Source: Rhodamnia argentea (Eukaryota > Streptophyta > Magnoliopsida > Myrtales > Myrtaceae). From it: a stretch of 64,000 bases of DNA. Under the pieces are notes generated by a model. The model worked only from the letters and a program-made list of their open reading frames with translations. It was not told the origin of the DNA and did not search any database. How positions within the stretch are numbered: the stretch's first letter is position 1; the number at the start of each line of letters is the position of its first letter. The position numbers were made by a program, and so were the translations under genes. The stretch is taken from NCBI RefSeq assembly GCF_020921035.1, contig NC_063154.1, positions 5,022,001 through 5,086,000 on the forward strand, read 5' to 3'. Shown piece after piece: positions 1 to 12,494 of this stretch.

Positions 1-975
1 CGACTAATGTGAGCCTAACCGACATGACCTTGAATTATTGTCCTTTCAATTTCTTGAATTGTTTTTATTATCTATGAATAGACGTGTCTCTTTAGTTCAA
101 ATAAGGAGAACTCCTCGAAGTGCTCCTCTAGTTTTCTCTATAGTCGTTCGCTAAGTGTGCCGATTTCAAGAAGTGTTCGACACAATCACATCCACATAGT
201 ACTAATACAAATGGGTTTAGGGTATCATATTTTAGGAGACACGGTTTGTGAAGCTGCTTATCATCGTAGACAGGAAATAATCGCCACACGGAGATTAGCC
301 GTACCTCACCTCTTATGTAATTCCATTACAATTTTATAACAATTTGATTTGTAATTGCCTCATTGTTTACTCATTGACTTTGTCATTATTGAAGTTGTTA
401 TCGCCTTATCCGTGTTATTGTTTTTCTGGTTGCAACAGGCCGTATTATTTATTTCCCCCCAATACTTTACGAATATCTTTCCAACGCCCACAAGATGCAG
501 CTAAGAAGGTACATTGCGCCTTTGTGCATACTATTCTGACTTTCGCCGTATGCCAAGGTGAAATCTTTTAGGGCTTTGACAATTATGATGGGCTTGAAAT
601 CCTGCACATCTTTTATCCACTGCCACGTCATTTTCTGTATTTCGTATTGGTATTAAGGAAACTGGAGTGTTTTTTTTTTTTTATAATGCAAATAGTACCT
701 TCTATTTGTACCCTTAACGAGGAGAAGGAAGATTTTCTTCATTTTCCACCAGTTTGATGAACAAGGTACTGTTTAACGCAAAGCACTCGAAGCATTCCAT
801 TGAGGCCATTACGTGCCTTTGTTATTGAGACAATTCCCACTCCATTTCCCTACTCCATCGTACGAGAAAATTGGAAAGTAAACACGCCAAATGAAAAGGC
901 CTTGACATCTACCGTGTAGCCGGTGCTAAGATCGATGAAATCCCTACCTCAGTTGACCACATCGATGTCGCTTCA
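1..975. other. Gene-free left edge
   Basis: No open frame here resembles a known protein. The sequence is moderately AT-rich, with a poly-T tract near 670-682 and scattered stops in all frames. It may be the flank of an old gene copy or a decayed mobile element, because the next segment holds a phytocyanin-like remnant. I see no terminal repeats or transposase motifs. Confidence 0.5.
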
Positions 976-1185
976 TCATGAGTGGATAGTGATTGCAATC
1001 TTCAGGTTAGCCTCATCGCAGTGATACGAACAGATGAAGTACTGGTTGCCGGCTTCGGTCAGTTTTATCTGGTCGTTGCCACTAGCGTAGCTTCTGTAGT
1101 TTTTCTTCGTCGTGCATTTGTTGTACCCATTTGCATCGATGGAGACCACGTTATGCTGGGTGTTGTCATAGGTGAAAACTGCCAT
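976..1185 (-). pseudogene. Phytocyanin (plantacyanin-like) C-terminal fragment, probable pseudogene
   Basis: The minus-strand frame reads like the second half of a plant blue-copper protein. It has FTYDNTQHNVVSID (the first copper His follows N-x-Q), a Cys in GYNKC, the SGNDQIKL strand and FICSYHCDEANLKIAI (the Cys-His copper loop). In the family this loop is usually FICNxPxHCxxxMKIAV. Here one residue is missing before the His and the axial Met is Leu. An in-frame stop lies immediately upstream, and no N-terminal half with signal peptide is visible within about 500 bp, so the gene looks broken. Phytocyanins are small secreted electron-transfer or wall proteins. The alternative is a real 3' exon whose first exon I failed to recognise. 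Confidence 0.6.
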
Positions 1186-2532
1186 TTACACCAATCACCA
1201 AAATTTGTTCAGTCCAAGTTGCAGGCACGAAAAGATATAAAAACACTCTTATCAATCCTATAGCTGTTAATTTAGATAAGAAAATGGCTTTCCTGTCCAT
1301 CCAAATCTAAACAGAAGTACAATCTCGACCGACCATATGTGATGATCAACACACGCGTAGTCGTCGCTAGGCATTAGTAAGTGATGTTTACGCAGGTTAC
1401 ACATGTAGAATATGCCGCTTTACCGAAAGTGGGCACAAACGCATTTCCTACTCTTATCATTACTATGGTAAAATTGATTAACCTAAAATATCGCCGACAT
1501 GGAAGGTCTTGCCAGCGACCCATGACCCATTAAGGGGGGCTGGACTTACAATGTTGACCATGGCGATGAGATAAACAGTGCACAAAATTGGCTCGAAGTG
1601 GGTTATCCTTTTCCGTAGAAGGCGGTCGAGTCAATATCCCAAGCTCTTTCAACTATCGGCCGTGTCCATAGTGATTGCTGATTTTGTTGACCTGTTGGCA
1701 AGGATCGGGATCCTTACCTGATGATCTTGGAGAGAATATGCGATTTAGTTACATGAGTCCAAGTTCATTAAGCCCAAGGGCATGCCGTACCGACCCGATC
1801 TAACGAGGGCGGAGAGTAGTCGCCGGCTGAGACCATCAAGGATAATTGAGGCATGTAATGGCCTCAAAGTATTTTATTCACGGGATTATCGATTCTCTTG
1901 ACCCATTAAGGATGGTGAGATTTTCCTTACCCCAATGATCTTGGAGATAACGCCATTTATTAACATGATTGGAAGTTCCTTAACGTACGGTTTTGGTCTG
2001 AGTCGGGTTGAGAATCAGCCGACCCCAAGCATCCTAATGCTTTGAACTCGACCTCTGCTGACACGAGCCTAGTGGAAAAAAGGACGAGAAAAATGAAAAC
2101 CATGTTATTTTCACTGTTGTATACGGCCAGCAGAGTCTGAATGTGTAGCTTAACTCTGAGCGATCAGATCAAGTTTCGACGTCTAGGTCGAGCTCATGTA
2201 GCTTGGCTTAATGTTGAATACATAGGACCAACCTTCTAACTTGTCGAAGTTTGAGTTCTAGCGGCACATTGTGTTACTTTGACTGCTATGAACAATTGGT
2301 CAACTACCAGAGAATCACCAAAGTGTAATCATGGTTCTATTGTTGGAAAAGGGAGGAAAAAAAAAGTTCATCTTTCGTTCACATCCTGCAGTAAGAATTT
2401 CGAATGTTTCGGTGAACCTGGCGACGGCATTCAAAGCCTAGAGTAGAGATCGGTAAACATTGTGTCATGCAGGTGAAAATGGAACACGACATCCACAGAG
2501 GCAGAATATATGAGAATTGCAATTCAATCGAA
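1186..2532. other. Non-coding, degenerate internal repeat
   Basis: I recognise no gene. Two stretches, about 1692-1760 and 1917-1985, are similar to each other: both carry CCTTACC, ATGATCTTGGAGA, a run like CATTTA or GATTTA with ACATGA, then AAGTTC-TTAA. A shared ACCCATTAAGG box lies upstream at about 1527 and 1899. This looks like an eroded tandem or duplicated repeat. The last 150 bp are the probable 3' UTR of the next gene. Confidence 0.4.
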
Positions 2533-5500
2533 TCAATCAGAACCGTCGTCTCCATATACACCATTGCTAGAATCCGGATCAATCACAGGTTTATTAGTTT
2601 TTGACAATCTACCAGACGATTTCAAAGGTTTCATGGGTCTCTTGACCTTCACTGCCTGCAATTCCAACCCCTTCTCCGAAGGTTTGCGTTTTCTTTTTAA
2701 TCGTGCACCATCCGTGTCCTCGGCAGTTGAATTCTCCATGGCTGCATAAGTTTAGACAAGTCAGAGAAAAACCTTTCGGCCACACATGAGCTCAAGAATG
2801 ACATTCTATTAACTTCCCTACAAGAGACGGAACACAGAACAGCCTAGCATCACTTAACTTTTATGTGCTAAAAAACCAGTAATCACCTATTGAAATCACA
2901 TTTTCATCTACAGAGTCCTGCAACTTGATTGCTACCCCTCCTCCCAGACTCTCCTCTGCCCTCCTCCGTTACAACCATAAATAGTGTGCCTAATTTTTCA
3001 GCGAAATTTTCATCACACATACTCAATGTAGTCTTTTCTCCCTCAATGCCATGTCAGAGATGAAAATGCATTACCAAGATTCCTAGCAGTTGGTAAGAAA
3101 ATCTAGCCAATAATTAAGAGGGCAATTTATCATGCAGATCCTAAGTCAGGCATCTGCTTTAGGTAAGAACAAATAGTCATGCGTACAACCCCAATGTTAT
3201 ATTGCAGGAATTGACAGGAAAATCCAGTCTGTACGAGAAGAATCTCAACACTTCGGAAATCCAGCAAGTGGGAAAAAGAAAACTTACGTTCGGGGGGGCT
3301 TGAATTATGGTTGCTCACATTTCCATTCTGACCAGCCTCTACTGAAAGTGGCGATCCAGAATGGTTACCGTCTGGCAACTTTGAACAACTGCTAACACAC
3401 TTGTCTTGCTGCTCAGGAACATCGAGACAAGGAACTGCAGGCAAAAAGCATAGTTCCTCCTGGGACATATCTGAGTCACTAAAAGCTGAATCCCTCTCCA
3501 CAGTCAAAACATCAACTTCATCATCTTCATGAACATCTGGTTCTTTCACCTGTATGCATACACATTCAATAATTGTTAACATCAAGCCAAATAAGCCAAG
3601 CTCATAATCTGCTCATTTACCTTTTCAGTCTCAGGGACCAAATCAAATTCATCTTCTCGTTCAACATACTCCTCATTCTCCTCAAGCTCTTTAAAATCTG
3701 GAGCAAATGCACTCCAGTTTTCAGTATAGTCTTTAGCCCATATATAAACCAAGCCAGTCAAAGAAACAGAAACAATAATAGGATGAACAGGATGCCATGC
3801 CAAATCCATCAATGCTTCTTTTGGGCCTTCAAGAATTTTAACAAGATGCCCAGCCCTATCCCATATATAAATTTTGTGCTCTCCTCTGCTCGCAGCACCA
3901 CCAATCACCCACTCTCCATCACCACTAAAACAAGGTGCTTTCCACTGGACCCTAGTGATAGAATCTTGAAACTCATGGAGAAGTTCCAAGCACTTCGATC
4001 CAACAGCCTTCAATTTCTCCACATCATCTGGTTCATTGAAACCCTCATTCAATTCATCAAGCATCTTTAATCCATCTTTAGGAGGTAGCAGATTTTTGTA
4101 GATTCTAATCATCCGGTCATTGGAATTTGTCAACATGTACTGTCCATTTCTACTAAATACAACGTTTTTTATAACTGCACCACCAGAAACAAGGATGATG
4201 GCACACACTCTGACATTCTTGTGATCTATTATAAGAATTTCTCCCTTCGAAGTTCCTGCATAAACCAGATCCCCATGCTTGTTAAAGCAAGCATTGCACG
4301 GAGAGTAAGTTACTGATGTATCTGATGTCTTGTTCCGGGGCAGAGGAGCAATTCCGTTGCTTACATCAGCTGTCAAAACTGGAAGAGCTGTTGTGTTTCC
4401 AGTGTTCAAGTCAACGATCATAGGAGCAGATGAGAAAGGACAGGCCAGGCAAATAGATGGAGTTGAGGAACCAGGATGAAGATGAGCTTGTAGAACTGTA
4501 TGCTGCAGAGTTGTATGTGCTATCTTCTCTCCACTGAGAACATCCCAAAGAATAAGAGACTTGTCAGAAGCAGACACAAGTAAGCGGTGGCCATACTTGG
4601 ACCAGCAGACACTCGTAATTGCAGCAGTGCATTCATTGTCCCGGAGCTCTTTCGTGACGCCCCGGGTCTCAAAGTCCCATATAATGCAACTTCCATCGGT
4701 GCATCCAGCTGGAAAAGGAAATCAAACAGAGTATGATATACTTATAGAAGAAATAGCATAATCAAGAACCACAACGATTCCTTCATAGGACAACAGCCAG
4801 ACACTAATTTTCAGAAGAAGCGTCGGAAAAAAATCAGACAAAGATGCAGACATTTGCAGATCACTCTCTCGCTGTTCCTATCACAAGACTTCCAAAACCA
4901 CCATTCAGTAAAACAAATGCTAAAATCCAAGAATAGGACTCACAAATTGCATTCAAACAAGGAACTAGAATTACTTCTCAAAATTAACATTAGGGACCAG
5001 CTATTCATTGCGATGCTGATCCCATTATGTAACTGATGGATGCACCAACAGAAGACTCGCCACATGCCACGACTTGCAAGAAAAAGACTGTCTGCACTGC
5101 AACTCTAAACTGTAGCCCCAAACTTAAAGAATCACCAAACGGTTGGAAGAACAAGATTCTAGTCATCAATCATGTGCATTCCAAAAGTATGTGATCTGTG
5201 TTTCAAACCTTCCACTCCATTTATATATTTGCTTTTCTTTCCATCTTTAATTGTGTTCTAATCTAGACTCGGAACAAATCGGAACAATTCTCGGATAAAA
5301 CAGTTGATGTATTCAAACTACACTTTCATTTTCTGGTTATTCTAAATATTCCATCGTGCCCAGATTGCAAGAAAATCAAAAGAGCATTCTCTAAAGTGAG
5401 TAAACGGCGACAAAATATGACTCCACCCAAGAACAGACCAGACAGGCCTACGAGTAGGGAATTTTGAGTAGCTAAGACGGACGAGGTCAGGATGGGGAGA

Positions 5501-5714
5501 GAGCCCTTACGACCTCCGCTAATGACAGAAGTACCGAGGTCGAGCCACATCTTTTCCAACTTCAAAGCACCCAGTTTAAACGGTAGCTAAAAAGAACTCA
5601 TCTTCTTCTTTATCACTAGCAAAATAGCTAAAAAAATCAAAGCTTTAGCGGAACCCGAAATTAGATGCACCGTCGGAATGCCACTTCCAAAAACAATTCC
5701 ACAGAGAGAGAGAC

Positions 5715-5746
<32 letters not shown>

Positions 5747-5989
5747 TACCGGCGAGGAGGGTACCGCGGCGGTTGAAGGCGAGGCACTTCATAATGCCAT
5801 GTTCCAAGTACTCCTCAATCACTTCAGGGAAATCTCCCTGCAACGGATCTGCTCATTCGGAAAACACACACGGAATGAGCTCACTTTCTGCCGTCGGAAG
5901 AAAGCACAGCGACCCAAAAAGAGAGCAGCGCACAATTGAGAGAGAGAGAGAGAGAGAGAGAGGGGAATACCGATGATTGGAGCCTCCAT
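2533..5989 (-). CDS. RBL: RBBP5-like WD40 protein (COMPASS H3K4 methyltransferase scaffold)
   Basis: This is the homologue of animal RbBP5, yeast Swd1 and Arabidopsis RBL (At3g21060). It is a nuclear WD40 scaffold of COMPASS-like complexes, binding WDR5, ASH2 and SET-domain H3K4 methyltransferases. The five exons, reading down the minus strand, are 5989-5971, 5848-5750, 4708-3621, 3549-3288 and 2741-2533 (558 aa). All junctions are GT-AG. The protein begins MEAPIIDPLQGDFPEVIEEY. The large third exon holds most of the beta-propeller (residues 40-402), with WD-type ends such as IIWDF, LILWDV, IYIWD and VYIWA. An acidic stretch near residues 375-400 is followed by a low-complexity region, a basic KRKRK patch and the ending GVYGDDGSD. 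GA microsatellites lie in both of the first two introns. The product call is firm. Confidence 0.93.
5702..5746. repeat. (GA)n microsatellite in RBL intron 2
   Basis: An imperfect GA/CAGA run lies directly downstream of the exon 2 splice donor of the minus-strand RBL gene. On the coding strand it is a CT-rich tract within a few bases of the GT. Confidence 0.9.
5938..5964. repeat. (GA)n microsatellite in RBL intron 1
   Basis: A nearly perfect GA run of about 26 bp lies just inside intron 1, beginning about 6 nt after the donor at 5970/5969. It is one of about a dozen GA tracts near gene 5' ends in this window. Confidence 0.9.
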
Positions 5990-7599
5990 AGTCGCTGTAT
6001 CGATTCAATAGACGGTGAACAATGTCATCGACGACGCCATACACGGTCAAGGTGGGCGGGACGGGGGGGGAGAGAGAGAACCCTTCGTCCGCTATTTCAA
6101 GTCTCGATTGGGAATTCGCAGGTTTTCTTGTTCAAAGCAATCCGGCTCCAAGTGGCTTTTAATATAAAAGATAGCTCTCAAGGATTTCGAGTGACATTCG
6201 GTTTTTACCCTCTTAAAACTTGAAAATTAAATGAAAAAAAAAAACACTACGTAAAATTTGAAGAGTTATAAAATTTATATATGGATGCTGCATGTCAATA
6301 TCTGAATATTTTCAGAGTTTTGAATTGTTTACGTGTAGATAAATAGTCAAAATGTAAGTACCCCAAAGTTTAAAACAGTTCGAAAAATTAAAAGTAAATG
6401 TCACCCCAGACAAATTATATCACTTCGTGGTTCATAGTAGGTGATTAATTTAAAAAAGCAACGGATTGATGCTCCAAAAGTAGTTTTATTAAAACAAAAT
6501 TACATTCCTCCGGCAACAGCGACATCATTATGCTGAGATGATGAGCTTACCAATCATCAATATGAAGTAACTGTTTAAAAATATTTTATCGCGTATTTCA
6601 AAAAATGTACCGACATAGCAAAAAATCTAAAACTTGTCATGAGAATATTCTTCAATCCTAAAATTTTCATTTTTATGTATCTAAATTCCGAGACTTACCA
6701 CAATCATATACTTTAATCTTTTCGTAAGCTCCATTAGATTTTCGTGAATGAAAGTTTACGCAACATTTTACCTTTTCCTCGAGAGCCACGTAGGACAGAA
6801 TAAAACAACCCACGTGACATTTTCCGTCCGCGTCATTTTAACGGAATTAAACAGAGGTCTCGAGTACATTAAATTTGCAAATTTTAGGATTTGAATGCTC
6901 AGAATTACAAATTTTAGGGGTTATCAAGTATCAACTGAATGGAACCGCGAATATTGGACAATCAAAGCAAGTGAATCGCGACATTTGCTTCTTCCGTAGT
7001 CTTTCCAATGGGTAACCTAGTCATGGAAAACTTGGAGCACTTCTGATCAAGTTTTGCGTTTCACTAAATTGGTTTCTTTCTTTTTCAGTTTCCTCAATAT
7101 AACCTTGCATCCAAGATAAGAAGAATTCAGGGATTATCAAGTATCAAAGATGCTTATCTCGATAGACAATTATCAATTCCAACTGGTGGGTGATTCAGTA
7201 TGTCTTAAATATGCAAAACATACTGTTCATCAAGCTAATCCATTTGGCTTCGTACACCAAAGAATAAGGCCACCAGAAAAGCACGGTGAGGCTCGTTGAG
7301 CCCTCAGGAACTCGGTGCAGTCTTTTCGCATTCTTCGGAAAATTTCTGCTCAACTCTCTTACAGAAATGTGAGGCCAACTTCTCGAGTATCGACGAATGA
7401 CTGAACACGCTGGAAAAGGAATAAAGTGAACACAAGAGTCTGATAAATTCAACGAGTCTGCCTTGCCCACAAGACTATATGTCAAGAAATAAGCGGAGGG
7501 CGCAAACTTAGTAGACTAGTTCTCTGTACTACATTCTATTTTGGGTTACACACGCAGCCACTGCACAAAAACCAAACCTCAGTAGCTTCAAAACTAGCC
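5990..7599. other. RBL promoter and SBDS 3' flank
   Basis: The first part is the upstream region of the minus-strand RBL gene (GC-rich leader near 6000-6110). The last few hundred bases before 7600 are the presumptive 3' UTR of SBDS. The AT-rich middle (6220-7190) shows no coding similarity that I recognise and no clear inverted repeats. Confidence 0.5.
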
Positions 7600-10345
7600 T
7601 CAAAATGAGTAATCCTTCAAATCTGATCGCATGTCGTCCAAGTCCATGTCGGCCATGCACTCTTCTGCCGAGAGAGGAGGGAGTTGCCTGGTCTTCCGCT
7701 TCAAATTGTGCTTGTGCCAGTCGCTCTTGAAGTGCTCCCTGTACTGCTTTGCGTCCCCTACCACCACATTGCAGGTGCTGCACTTGTTTTGCTTTACTTC
7801 CTCCTCCGTGCCCTCTTTTTTAGACGTGAGCGTCTGTTTCTGCATCCTCTCAGTTAGCTGGACTACGGAATCAGGTTCAGACCGGGATGGGATGTCCTCG
7901 TGATCATCATAGTCGTCCACTTGGGTATCCCCTTCAGCATGCACAGAGTATGCAAGAACTTCCACTCTCCCCTGCAAATTTCTCACCAAGGCTTCACAGT
8001 CCCGGTAGAATCCTGGTTCAATTTCGCATACCTGAATAAAATATGTGTGCTCGTAAACAAAGGCACATCATACCAAAACAAACAAGACTAATCCTCGTTG
8101 CACAAAGCATCACTAGCTTAGGATTTTTACCACATCATCTAAACATATCTAGAGCAGATCCGTAATGCATAAAAAAGAATGAACTTCTCGTCATCCTAGG
8201 GGCAAGAAAACAATATAGAAGAGATCCAATTTATTTCCATTGAAGAGGGGTTTCGGATATTAATCTAAAATTCATCAGTTGACAAGAAAAGTCTAGACTC
8301 ACCGAGTACATAGAGGCATATTGTCTCTAGCCAAACATCTATGCCAATAGAAGACGTCATTAAATCATACTAAAAAACTGCGAACTGCACCAAGTAAAAA
8401 TTAGAGGAACTGGTTATTTGAAGAGCCTGTCCTAATAGAAGCAGGAGCTTAGCTAATATAAGAGAAAAAAAGGCTACTAAAAAAGGGGGATAAAAGAAAT
8501 GAAAAATGATAAACAAGAAAGAAGTTGTCTTAACACTCTCCTGGTCCAACACTGAAAGTTAGTATGTTACAATCACCCTATTAGAAATACTCTAAGATAT
8601 CAGAATCATGCACTTTATTCTGTGATGGGGACATCCAATCAAAGCATTCAAAAGTGAAGAACACAGTTTCACAGTTCAAGAATGCAGATATGTTTTCATC
8701 AACGATTCATGTAGTGTCAGTGCAGCTCTTCCAAGATCACAGTCTAAGACTTACAACAGATATTTGACTTGCAGATTCATCCCTCGAATTGATACTAGCA
8801 TTCCAGGCATTGAGCTTTTCCAGGAGAGAAGAAACATTCTGTTCAGTGACGGTGAATCTGAGCCTCATAGGAGCTCTTTTTATTGGAAAATGCTTTTGAA
8901 GTTCACGTATGACTTCCAGTGCCTGCATGAGAATTTAGCGTATAAGCTTATTAAACATTACAAGGTGAAAAGCTGCGAAAGATTGATTCCTCCATTAGGT
9001 TTTATATCACTAAAATTTTGCATCAATATGAAAATAGAGATGCAAAAGATGTATTATTGATATGCAAACGTCTTGCATATCTTCTGCATACACAGTTCAA
9101 AGCAATAAATGGCCAAAAGTTCCTCTATACATATGTGATACTGGAAAAAGCTAGTTACCACAGAAATTTAACTGGGAAGGAAAAAGATAAGATAAGAAAA
9201 TCCAACAGTAAGATATCATGATACTCTAAAGCCGATAAGCCGTATATATAGTATGACAACAGACATATATAACACCATGTTCATGATATTCTAAAAGTCC
9301 AATCAAAGCAAAACATTATCCTGCAAGTCCATCTTTTTTAACAAGATTTCTTTTATAAGTCCATCAAAATTGAATATCTCGATACCTGCTTCTTTGAGTT
9401 GCTATTCGGATCAACAGCAAAGTGAATTTCATGCATTAGTCGCTCAATCATGCTAATAGTATAAGGGCGTTGAGTTTCAGGATTGATTGTCCTCTGCATA
9501 ACAATTGTGGCAATATCTCGAAACTGACTTGCAAATTGCATCTCCCTCTCCTTTCCAGCAACTTGAAGCTCTCCTTTATCCAAAATCTACATGAGCATTC
9601 GTTGCAAATGACACGAGATGTAAGAATTATGAACAGAAGACATCTATTCTGATTCACTAGAGGATATTGTACACACAAAATCTTCTACATGTAATGATCC
9701 ATAATAGAACGTCACTGACCTCCAAACAAATTTTCGTCTGATCATCTGTCTCAAAGGCTTTCATGAGGTCTTTTGACTTGGCAAGAACTCCTTTTGAAAC
9801 GTTCGTATACACAGTATGCGACTGAAGTACTTCATCCAAATCCTTCTCACTGTTCCAGATTATCATGAAAAGCAACAGCTAAGTATTTACATCTCAAAAT
9901 GCTCTACAGTCAGCACCATAAGTATTTGCATATCCCGGTCTGAATTTGCTTCTCTTGTATATAATGTTTGAAACATTGAAGGAAGTGCATATCTACCATA
10001 TCAACAGGGAGTCTTCCACCATTTGAGTGAACATGAAGAAGCATCAATCGAAAACACATAGAACTTATATTTGTCACCATCTTGAACATTCTTGATTCTT
10101 ACATACATGTAATTCAAATACTTGACAAAGGATCATGGAGAAATAATTCTCCTATGCAGCGAAGTCGCCATTCAAAATTTAACGGGGCAAGCGGTGTAGA
10201 GAGAGACTCACACGCCAGAGCGCCAAGATAGGACTTTGTTCTTGTAGCAGGCGATTTCGAAGCGCATCCCATGCTTCTTGAGCCGGACAACGGCCACATT
10301 GGTCAGCCTCTTCTGCCCGATTGGCTGCACCAGCGTCTTCGACAT
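7600..10345 (-). CDS. SBDS: Ribosome maturation protein SBDS with plant-type C2H2 zinc-finger extension
   Basis: SBDS works with the GTPase EFL1 to release eIF6 from pre-60S ribosomal subunits in the cytoplasm. The exons are 10345-10212, 9849-9720, 9586-9386, 8922-8755 and 8031-7600 (354 aa). The start [20 protein letters not shown] leads into the N-terminal FYSH domain (to about residue 95), with [16 protein letters not shown] and VYTNVSKG as family marks. The three-helix middle domain carries [11 protein letters not shown] ferredoxin-like third domain with [12 protein letters not shown] follows. Residues beyond about 250 form an acidic linker and a zinc finger with Cys295, Cys298, His311 and His317 (C-x2-C-x12-H-x5-H). 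That tail is known in plant SBDS and absent from the animal protein. All junctions are GT-AG. The SBDS and helicase genes start divergently. Confidence 0.95.
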
Positions 10346-10613
10346 GTCTTCTTATCTTTCAAAATGAGCTCAAATCGATCAGACCTGCAACAAGATAAAG
10401 CAGCAAAAAATCCAAACCATCATTTGACCAACCGACCAAATAAACAAAAAAAAAAAAACTGGAACGATTTCAAAAGAAGCTAAATCATTTCAGAATAGTG
10501 TTCAATCCCAAAGTCACAGAAGTAACATGGTCTTGATCGAAACGGCATCATGTGTAGTAATCACCAAAAGAAAATCAGCTTAGTTACAGAGGAGGACTAC
10601 GAGAATCAACACA

Positions 10614-10657
10614 ATCAAGAACAAGAACAAGAACAAGAACAAGAACAAGAACAAGAA
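10614..10657. repeat. (AAGAAC)n hexanucleotide tandem repeat
   Basis: About seven copies of AAGAAC in direct tandem lie upstream of SBDS, probably in its leader or promoter. Confidence 0.85.
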
Positions 10658-10992
10658 GGGAAGCAACAAAATCATGCGCTATTCAAATGACCGAAAGACA
10701 ACTCGAAGCACGATGCACGGACTCACAATTAAAGTGTTCGGCGAGGCGGCGAAGGGGGAAGAAGATAGGAATTCGAGTGTCTCACCAATTCAGTTCCGGT
10801 GAAGTAGGTGCCTCCGGTTGTCGGTGCACGCTTTACAGGCAGAGGAGGAGGAGGAGGAGGAGGAGGAGAAGACGACCTGTTTTGCTCTGCGGTTGGCAGA
10901 GCACTTTAGTTTCTTTTGGAAATGGGCCGATTCACTTTGGGCCTGTTATGGCCCATCTCTCTCAGGAACAGCCCAAGAGCTGACTGAAATCG

Positions 10993-11020
<28 letters not shown>
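10993..11020. repeat. (GA)n microsatellite upstream of SBDS
   Basis: A pure GA run of about 28 bp lies 650 bp upstream of the SBDS ATG. Confidence 0.9.
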
Positions 11021-11024
<4 letters not shown>

Positions 11025-11548
11025 CAATACTTGCTTCTCTTATAATAATAATAACCTATAGATGAGGATTCAACTGAACAACCAACTTAGTGATGCTTAA
11101 ATAAAATTGGCAATCGATTTTCTAGAAGAAATTCAAGTCCTTGCCAGGAGTGAGCAACCGGATTAGTTCAACCCGGCACATATCATAACAAGCTTTACCT
11201 AATTGTTTCACATCTAATTCGATTTTCAGTTCAAAAAACCAACCTTGAATCCTTCACTTCCCAATTCCATACTCTGAATTGGGCAATTCTAGTTCGTAAT
11301 TTGGAACTCGGAACTTGTAAGGTTGTAAAACCCGAAACCAAATCGATTTACCCCTAACCCGAGTAAGTTCTTTTATTCCTTTAAAACAAAATTTAACACA
11401 TACATTGTGTATATTGAATAAAACAAAACAAAAGAAAGAAGAAGAAGAAGAAAAAAAAAAAACCGCGACGACTAGTTGATCTTCGAACTTTCTTAGAACC
11501 GGCTGGTTCTATTCTAGGCGGGTTCCAAAGAGCACGATCAAACACTAA

Positions 11549-12096
11549 TGCTGCGTTTGGTCGTCCATATAAACTCGGGATATGATATGTTTTATTATAT
11601 CATGTGTTTGGTAGGTGTCCCGAATAGTATAATGTAGAATATAGAGGGAATATAACACGGATAAAAAAATCCGAGGGGAAGGATAGGATAAAGTCGGATA
11701 AGATTTCTCTTATCCGTCATATAAAAGCTAACTTTTAGAATGATGACAACTTTATTGTCTCATTTGTTTCTATTTTCATTTTATTTATTTATTTTTTTGC
11801 AAAGAGGTTTGAAAATCTAATAAAATGTGTATATTTTCGAGTTTTTTTGTGTATGATAACGTTATTTTTATAGTAATAAGATCGGAATATTTCATGAACA
11901 TCACGTAGGGGCATATATGTCATTTGTATTGATATATAGTTTTTACCAAATGCGGGATAGGATAGGATATGAGAATATTCTACTTTAAATTTGCAGTTCA
12001 CCAAACAGTGGATAGAATATGGCCAAATCCTTAGATTTCTTATCCTATCATATTCAATCATATCCCGACCGGAAATCCCGACGACCAAACGCAACA
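11549..12096. mobile_element. Tourist-like MITE (PIF/Harbinger type) with TAA target duplication
   Basis: The 548-bp element starts TGCTGCGTTTGGTCGTC, and its right end read on the other strand is TGTTGCGTTTGGTCGTC, a 17-bp terminal inverted repeat with one mismatch. TAA flanks it on both sides (11546-11548 and 12097-12099), as expected for PIF/Harbinger-derived Tourist elements. The interior is AT-rich with repeated GGATATGATA and GGATAGGATA motifs and has no transposase. It sits between two divergent promoters. A diverged relative lies at about 59216-60297 in the opposite orientation. Confidence 0.85.
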
Positions 12097-12381
12097 TAAT
12101 AGGATAGGATCTAGCTTCCGGTTTGGAATCCATCCTTCCGATTCCCCTGCTCGCAGCTTCATTTTGTCATGGCATTCTCACGATGAGCAATGACGATAAT
12201 GTCAGGGGAGGAAGAGGAACCAAACGAGTAAATACTTTCTGGAGCTGAATGAACCTGGCAAAATTGCTTGTTGCCCTGGGAAAATTTGTCATTTTCACAT
12301 AGATCCTTCAACTTCTTTGGTATTTTGTATTATTAGCCAGGCTAATATGGAGTCGCGTTCGTTGATAGGCCCACGAGAAAA

Positions 12382-12461
12382 GTGATCCAACGCCAAAAAG
12401 CCTCGGTCGAGTTTGCACTGCGACGGCTGAAAGCTCAGCTCCGTCTTCTTGCTTCAGTCTC

Positions 12462-12494
<33 letters not shown>

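Noticed and set aside
3573-4070. 165-codon plus-strand ORF
   Set aside because: It is the antisense shadow of the long RBL exon, whose WD40 protein is unmistakable.
5665-6050. ORFs with Arg-Glu or Ser-Leu repeats
   Set aside because: They are translations of GA/CT microsatellites in RBL introns. The same artefact occurs at 35582-35809, 56025-56294 and 63127-63200.
7195-7485. 96-codon minus-strand ORF downstream of SBDS
   Set aside because: It lies in the expected SBDS 3' flank, has no domain features and is not bordered by plausible splice sites.
11140-11540. Possible AGGGGTGA-type element beginning AGGAGTGAGCAACCGG
   Set aside because: The left end fits the family, but I could not find a convincing matching right end before the Tourist-like MITE, so it is mentioned only in the intergenic entry.
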